Source: Paracoccaceae bacterium
Lineage (GTDB): Bacteria; Pseudomonadota; Alphaproteobacteria; Rhodobacterales; Rhodobacteraceae
Direction: 5' to 3'
Assembly (NCBI GenBank): GCA_007116575.1
Contig: SKIF01000009.1
Location: 1-60,351 of the forward strand
Length of the DNA stretch: 60,351 bases
Part shown: in pieces, positions 56,269 to 60,351 of the stretch
Numbering within the stretch: position 1 is the first letter of the stretch
Layout of the letters: every line of letters starts with the position of its first letter
The notes under the pieces: generated by a model
Seen by the model: only the letters and a program-made list of their open reading frames with translations
The model's database searches: none
Told to the model about the DNA's origin: nothing
Program-made: the position numbers and the translations under genes

Positions 56269-57319
56269 GATGGCCATCCCCACTCGCTTCGTGATGGCGA
56301 CACAGACGCTGCAGCGCGATACGCAACACGATCTTGCCCGAGCGCGCCGACCAACCCAGCGCGTTTTCGGCTGATTCCACCCCCTCCAGCCGACAGCAGC
56401 AGCGCAGCACCATATCACCCAACCCCGGCCCCAATTCGCGCAGCACGTCAAGCACACGCTGGCGTGCGGCGCGGGTGCCCGGCGGGGCGATATTCGGGCC
56501 GGGGACCGTCTTTCGCTCCAGCGCAGTGACGAAATCCTGCGCGCTTGCGATCTCGACCGACTCTAGTTGCGCCATGACGAAATCCTCGCGCAGGCGCTCG
56601 GCAGCCTGCACCAGGCATGGCGCAAGAAAGGGCGCGCCGGTCTTGTCACGCCGCCGTGCCAAGACTGTCACTGGGCTTTCGGTGGCCCCGTATCGGATGC
56701 GCCGCGCGGGGCTCTCATCCTCGCAATTTCTGCCTCCGGCATCGCGCAATGCGGTCCGTCCCGCCGCCGAGATGCCATAGCTCAGCACCCGGCCCTGACG
56801 GCGGCAGGTAATCCACTCCCTAAGCGCCATCGCCTCGGCCAGGGCGCGGTCGATGACCGCGACCCGTTGCGCCACGCCTTCGGCATCCTCGCGCGTGATC
56901 ACGGCCTTGGGCATGTCGGGTGCCACGATCAGCAACGCATCGCCTCGCGCCAGATGGGCAAGACAGCGCAGGCTGTCATCATCGAGCACAGTATCCATCA
57001 GCGGTTCGGCGGATCTGGGCGAAGTGGAGATCATCGGGGCTGGCTCCGGTTCGGAAAGGGGGGCGGGGTCGTGGCGCAACGCCTGGTCGAGTTTGCGCAG
57101 CGCATCATCGACCAGCGGATCGTCGCGCCGGTTCTCGAAGCGTCGCACCTGACGCAGCACGGTCGAGGCGTGGCAACCCAGATCACGCGCAAGCGCGCGC
57201 AGCGAGCGCCCTTCGGCAGTGTGGGACAGATACAGCCGCACGCCAGCAGGAACCCATTCCGGCAGACGGTCCACCTGCCGCAAATCACCACTGTCTGCGA
57301 CCCTGACATGAGCAGACAT
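56255..57319 (-). CDS. DUF6456 helix-turn-helix protein
   Basis: A 354-residue protein with an N-terminal HTH-like region (GRSLRALARDLGCHASTVLRQVRRFENRRDD, residues about 40-70) and a C-terminal DUF6456 domain (about 230-350) with LREDFVMAQLE, ERLREDF and RIALQRLCRHHE. The middle is variable. ATG 57319 (MSAHVRVADSGD) is chosen over a start seven codons upstream. It is divergent from the DUF6477 gene, a pairing found in related genomes. The HTH suggests DNA binding, and a cell-cycle or basic regulatory role is possible but unproven. Confidence 0.75.
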   Translation of the reverse strand: MSAHVRVADSGDLRQVDRLPEWVPAGVRLYLSHTAEGRSLRALARDLGCHASTVLRQVRRFENRRDDPLVDDALRKLDQALRHDPAPLSEPEPAPMISTSPRSAEPLMDTVLDDDSLRCLAHLARGDALLIVAPDMPKAVITREDAEGVAQRVAVIDRALAEAMALREWITCRRQGRVLSYGISAAGRTALRDAGGRNCEDESPARRIRYGATESPVTVLARRRDKTGAPFLAPCLVQAAERLREDFVMAQLESVEIASAQDFVTALERKTVPGPNIAPPGTRAARQRVLDVLRELGPGLGDMVLRCCCRLEGVESAENALGWSARSGKIVLRIALQRLCRHHEASGDGHLMIG

Positions 57320-57513
57320 AGCGCGCCTTGCTCCCTTCACGTTGCACTACCATTGGTTGTCTTACTTACCAGAGGATTAATCGATAACGGCACAGGCCCA
57401 GAATGCTAACGATTCGATAAATCCTGCTGAATCGAGCGCGCGGTCACTTACACAACAACGCAACGGGCGCAATTTCATGCCATTATGCAGACACCAAAAG
57501 ACGGAGACCCGGA
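57320..57513. promoter_or_regulatory. Divergent promoter region of DUF6456 and DUF6477 genes
   Basis: AT-rich compared with the surroundings. It contains two GANTC sites (57411-57415 GATTC, 57429-57433 GAATC), the recognition sequence of the CcrM methyltransferase, and a repeated TCGATAA motif about 33 bases apart. A GGAG ribosome site precedes the DUF6477 ATG. Confidence 0.4.
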
Positions 57514-57861
57514 ATGAGCGCCCTGCCCTTTTGCCTTGATACTCTGATCAGACCTCGCCTTATGGTTGTTTCCGCGCGTTATGCGCTTGGCGACTATGAC
57601 CGTGATGTGCTGCTGCCACGGCTGCTGGGCCTGCCGGTCGGTCGTGCCCTTCCCGCCCCTGTCGAGGCACTACGCCAGCTTGTCGCGCTGGAGAGGTCGC
57701 TGGACCAGGCCCGCAGGCGCCACGATGCAAGCTGGCGCGCGTCTGACCATGTGGCCGTGATGACAGCCCTGCTGCATGAGGCGCAGTGCTGCGCCCCCGC
57801 CATCGGGAGCATGGCCGCACCCACTGCACCCGCATCTACTTGTGCGTGCGCCGTGTCATGA
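57514..57861 (+). CDS. DUF6477 family protein
   Basis: A 115-residue basic, mostly helical protein: DTLIRPRLMVVSARYALGDYDRDVLLPRLLG and a second conserved segment EALRQLVALERSLDQARRRHDASWRASDHVAVMTALLHEA. It matches the small Rhodobacteraceae family DUF6477, with no known function. The C-terminus carries an unusual Cys/Ala/Ser tail that may be poorly conserved. It overlaps the convergent dusA end by 6 bases. Confidence 0.75.
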   Translation: MSALPFCLDTLIRPRLMVVSARYALGDYDRDVLLPRLLGLPVGRALPAPVEALRQLVALERSLDQARRRHDASWRASDHVAVMTALLHEAQCCAPAIGSMAAPTAPASTCACAVS

Positions 57862-58878
57862 GACCGCGCGCGCGTCCTCGGCAGGCTGCATCGCCGCCAG
57901 CGCCGCATCGATCACCTCAAGCCCCGCTCCCGGTCGGTGCGCCTGTTCCGAGAGCACCCGCCGCCACGTCCGCGCGCCGGGCTCGCCCGCGAAGAGGCCC
58001 AGCATGTGCCGCGTGATCGCCGCAAGCCGCGTGCCCGCCGCGCATTCGCGCGCGATGTAGGGGCGCATTGCCGCGAGCACGTCCATGCGGTCTTGGGTGG
58101 CTTCTGCGCCGTATATCTCGGCATCGGCGCGCAGCAACAGATCGCCCGGACGCTGATAGGCCGCCCGCCCGATCATCACCCCGTCCAGCCCCTGCGCGAG
58201 GAACCCATGCGCCTGCGCAAGCGAGGTGATGCCGCCATTGATCGTGATCCGCAATTCGGGAAAGGTGCGCTTCATTGCGAGGACCAGATCGTGATCGAGC
58301 GGCGGGACCTCGCGGTTTTCCTTGGGCGACAACCCCGCCAGCCATGCCTTGCGCGCATGAATGATGACATGGCCGATCCCGGCCCCGGCGAGCGTTTCGA
58401 GAAAGCGGGGCAGCACCTGCGCGGGGTCCTGCTCGTCCACCCCGATGCGGCATTTCACAGTGATCTCGGCGGGACTGGCGGCAATCATGGCGCGGCAGAT
58501 CGCGGCCACGCGCGCGGGCTCTTCCATCAGCACCGCGCCGAAACAGCCTGACTGCACTCGATCCGAAGGGCAGCCGCAATTGAGGTTGATCTCGCGATAC
58601 CCGGCCTCCCAGCCGATCCGCGTCGCCTGCGCCAGTTCCGCGGGATCCGATCCGCCCAGCTGCAGGACGACCGGATGTTCATCCGGCTGATGCTCGAGCA
58701 GATGGAGCGCTCCGCCGCGCACCAGTGCGGGGGCCGTCACCATTTCGGTATAGAGTGTGGTATAATGCGTCAGTTGGCGATGGAAATACCGGCAGTGCCG
58801 ATCAGTCCAATCCATCATCGGCGCGACCGCCAAAAGGGGCATATTGAAATTATTGGATTTTTTATCTTTATCAGCCAT
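57856..58878 (-). CDS. dusA: tRNA-dihydrouridine synthase A, integration target
   Basis: Flavin enzyme that reduces uridine 20/20a in the tRNA D-loop. The 340-residue protein has the FMN-barrel pattern LAVAPMMDWTDRHCRYF, the catalytic Cys in NLNCGCPSDRVQSGCFGAVLM, ARKAWLAGLSPKENR and INGGITS, and GRAAYQRP near the end. The first twelve codons (MADKDKKSNNFN) are strikingly AT-rich against the GC-rich rest, and an internal ATG at 58842 exists. Together with the adjacent integrase this suggests the 5' end was replaced when an element inserted at dusA, a known target of dusA-associated integrases. The enzyme should remain functional. Confidence 0.93.
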   Translation of the reverse strand: MADKDKKSNNFNMPLLAVAPMMDWTDRHCRYFHRQLTHYTTLYTEMVTAPALVRGGALHLLEHQPDEHPVVLQLGGSDPAELAQATRIGWEAGYREINLNCGCPSDRVQSGCFGAVLMEEPARVAAICRAMIAASPAEITVKCRIGVDEQDPAQVLPRFLETLAGAGIGHVIIHARKAWLAGLSPKENREVPPLDHDLVLAMKRTFPELRITINGGITSLAQAHGFLAQGLDGVMIGRAAYQRPGDLLLRADAEIYGAEATQDRMDVLAAMRPYIARECAAGTRLAAITRHMLGLFAGEPGARTWRRVLSEQAHRPGAGLEVIDAALAAMQPAEDARAVS

Positions 58879-58911
58879 TTATCGCCACGTCCTCAAGCCC
58901 GTTCTTGTCTC

Positions 58912-58956
58912 ATTTGTTGTAAATCGCGCCCATTTCGGGTAGGATTTACAACAAAT
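58912..58956. repeat. 13-base inverted repeat between dusA and the integrase gene
   Basis: ATTTGTTGTAAAT (58912-58924) and ATTTACAACAAAT (58944-58956) are perfect inverse copies with a 19-base spacer. Sited at the element junction and ahead of the integrase, they could be integrase or excisionase arm sites or an operator. Confidence 0.55.
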
Positions 58957-58983
58957 GTTGTAACTTGGGCCAAATGTTGTAAC
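58952..58983. repeat. 13-base direct repeat upstream of the integrase start
   Basis: CAAATGTTGTAAC occurs at 58952-58964 and again at 58971-58983, 19 bases apart and ending 3 bases before the integrase ATG. It shares the TGTTGTAA core of the neighbouring inverted repeat, so one protein may recognise all copies. Confidence 0.5.
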
Positions 58984-58986
58984 CCC

Positions 58987-60171
58987 ATGGGTACCATCAT
59001 CAAGCGAAAGCGCAAAGACGGCACGGCCTCCTGGCTTGCCCAGATCGCTGTACGGCGGGCTGGAAAAACCGTCTGGCGCGAGAACCGGACCTTCGAGCTG
59101 CGCTCGACCGCCGCGGCCTGGATCGAGAAGCGCGAGAAGGACCTCGCCAAGCCCGGCGCCCTCGAAAATCTGCCCATCGGGGAGACGCGCCGCCGCGAAG
59201 TGACCCTCGGCGACGCCATCGACAAATATGTGGAAGACAGCGCGAAGGCAATCGGTCGGACCAAGGCGCAGGTGCTGAAAAGCATCAAGGAGTTCAACAT
59301 CGCGAACAAGCTCTGCGCTCAGATCGACAGCGCCGACATCGTGACCTTCGCCAAGGAGAAGCTGAATACCGGAGTCTCGCCGCAGACCGTGTCTAACTAC
59401 CTGTCACATCTCAGCGCGGTCTTCACGGTGGCCGGCCCGGCCTGGAACTATCCGCTGGACGAGCGCGCGATGCGCAATGCGATGATCGTTGCGAAGAGGC
59501 TGGGCCTGACCCAGAAGAGCCGCCACCGCGACCGGCGGCCAACGCTGGATGAACTCGAGCAGTTGATGGCGCATTTCCTCGACCGCTCGATCCGTCGTCC
59601 CTCCTCTGTCCCCATGCATCGCATCATCGCTTTCGCGATCTTCTCGACGCGTCGGCAGGAAGAGATCACCCGGATCAAATGGGCGGACCTCGACACGGAG
59701 GGCAAACGCGTCCTCGTGCGCGACATGAAGAACCCCGGTGAGAAGGTGGGTAACGACGTCTGGTGCGACCTGCCCGATCCGGCGCTGGCAATCATCGAGG
59801 CGATGCCCAAACACGCGATCCAGATCTTCCCGTATTCCACCGATGCGATCAGCGCTGCGTTCACTCGGGCAACGCAATTTCTGGGGATCGAGGATCTGCG
59901 CTTCCATGACCTGAGGCACGAGGGCGTCTCGCGGCTGTTCGAGATCGGCTACAACGTTCCACACGCAGCTGCTGTTTCCGGCCACCGGTCATGGACGTCG
60001 CTCAAGCGCTACACCCACTTGCGCCAAACCGGCGACAAGTTCGCAGATTGGGCCTGGAATGCGGAAGTTACCGCGCGGGATCCAAGGCAGCGCAAGAGAA
60101 ACCCCGCGCGGCCGGGTTCTACAGCCAAACTTCGGACAAGACCGGTTCGACGCCCCGGAGAAGACACATGA
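58987..60171 (+). CDS. Tyrosine site-specific integrase of a dusA-inserted element
   Basis: A 394-residue phage-type integrase. Residues about 1-60 form an arm-type DNA-binding region (KRKRKDGTASWLAQIAVRR), residues about 80-170 a SAM-like core-binding domain, and the rest the catalytic domain. The active residues are visible as STRRQEE (first Arg), HDLRHEG (His and second Arg), GHRSWTSLKRYTH (His and nucleophile Tyr). The start ATG sits just after the direct repeat. Divergent orientation next to dusA is the arrangement of dusA-associated integrases in integrated phages and islands. The C-terminal tail is basic. Confidence 0.93.
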   Translation: MGTIIKRKRKDGTASWLAQIAVRRAGKTVWRENRTFELRSTAAAWIEKREKDLAKPGALENLPIGETRRREVTLGDAIDKYVEDSAKAIGRTKAQVLKSIKEFNIANKLCAQIDSADIVTFAKEKLNTGVSPQTVSNYLSHLSAVFTVAGPAWNYPLDERAMRNAMIVAKRLGLTQKSRHRDRRPTLDELEQLMAHFLDRSIRRPSSVPMHRIIAFAIFSTRRQEEITRIKWADLDTEGKRVLVRDMKNPGEKVGNDVWCDLPDPALAIIEAMPKHAIQIFPYSTDAISAAFTRATQFLGIEDLRFHDLRHEGVSRLFEIGYNVPHAAAVSGHRSWTSLKRYTHLRQTGDKFADWAWNAEVTARDPRQRKRNPARPGSTAKLRTRPVRRPGEDT

Positions 60172-60205
60172 GCATCGTCCCTCAAGTTTCTGTAATGAAT
60201 TATAA

Positions 60206-60351
60206 TTATTCGTCCAGATACTGCCGTCGATAGCGCTCATCCGGCGCGACCCACAGCTCCAGGAATTCCAGCGGATCGAGCGTTCCCATCATGGACCGCG
60301 CCAGATCAAGCCGAGAGGACAAGGCCTGGCGCCTATCGGTCTCGACGCCGG
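60206..60351 (-). CDS. Partial element-encoded protein of unknown function, running off the window
   Basis: The C-terminal 47 residues of a minus-strand gene read GVETDRRQALSSRLDL, then MMGTLDPLEFLELWVAPDER and YRRQYLDE before the TAA stop at 60206-60208. The sequence is mostly helical and charged. I do not recognise the family. It is convergent with the integrase and should belong to the inserted element. Confidence 0.5.
   Translation of the reverse strand, partial: GVETDRRQALSSRLDLARSMMGTLDPLEFLELWVAPDERYRRQYLDE

Overview
The window is about 60 kb of GC-rich chromosome from an alphaproteobacterium, almost certainly a member of the Rhodobacteraceae. The signs are hslV-trxA-addA-addB-tsaE-divL synteny, a kinase-less DivL with a CtrA-type box upstream, HdaA, class I lysyl-tRNA synthetase, the Shemin-pathway 5-aminolevulinate synthase HemA with an FNR-type box, aerobic cobaltochelatase subunits CobS and CobT, and small conserved families of this group (DUF6280, DUF6456, DUF6477, DUF4864). 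Most of it is ordinary dense core genome. No rRNA, tRNA, IS element or CRISPR array was recognised.

Layout. 1-7.7 kb (minus strand): truncated hslV, thioredoxin, AddA/AddB helicase-nuclease for double-strand break repair, and TsaE for tRNA t6A synthesis. 8.3-10.0 kb: a DivL-like PAS protein with no kinase domain, preceded by a TTAA-N7-TTAAC CtrA-type box. 10.3-20.1 kb (all minus): an acetate-use block. Acetyl-CoA synthetase is followed closely by adenylate kinase, then a tight operon of DUF4212 small subunit, sodium:solute symporter, cNMP/CBS/DUF294 nucleotidyltransferase-like protein, an unknown membrane protein, a receiver-only response regulator, and a membrane PAS/pseudokinase fused to a complete DEDDh exonuclease. 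20.6-30.4 kb: a P-loop kinase-like protein, a right-handed beta-helix protein, DUF4864, a CHAD protein, LysRS-I, TerB, and a PerM/HdaA pair, then a YscW/MliC/META envelope protein. 30.4-40.3 kb: polyphosphate kinase, an AMP-ligase/DsbA-like/MFS operon, SPFH/NfeD pair, PRPP synthetase, and an HCCA isomerase/hydrolase pair. 40.4-47.4 kb: DUF6280, EF-P, a second META protein, IspG, RodZ-like protein, HemA and a secreted protein. 47.5-57.9 kb: an M20 peptidase overlapping a cytochrome P450, CobS, an FMN reductase, CobT, an ABC-F ATPase, and the divergent DUF6456/DUF6477 pair.

The right edge (about 58.8-60.35 kb) is the end of a mobile element. A tyrosine integrase is divergent from dusA, a known integration site, and the first dozen codons of dusA are AT-rich and look supplied by the element.

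The most unusual system is the acetate block. It joins acetate activation (Acs), recycling of the AMP that Acs produces (Adk), a transporter, a nucleotide-sensing protein with an intact nucleotidyltransferase motif, a lone receiver, and a membrane sensor whose output domain is a DnaQ-type nuclease. The nucleotidyltransferase and exonuclease could write and erase a nucleotide mark in response to acetate or adenylate state. That is a hypothesis; the gene content and motifs are directly visible.
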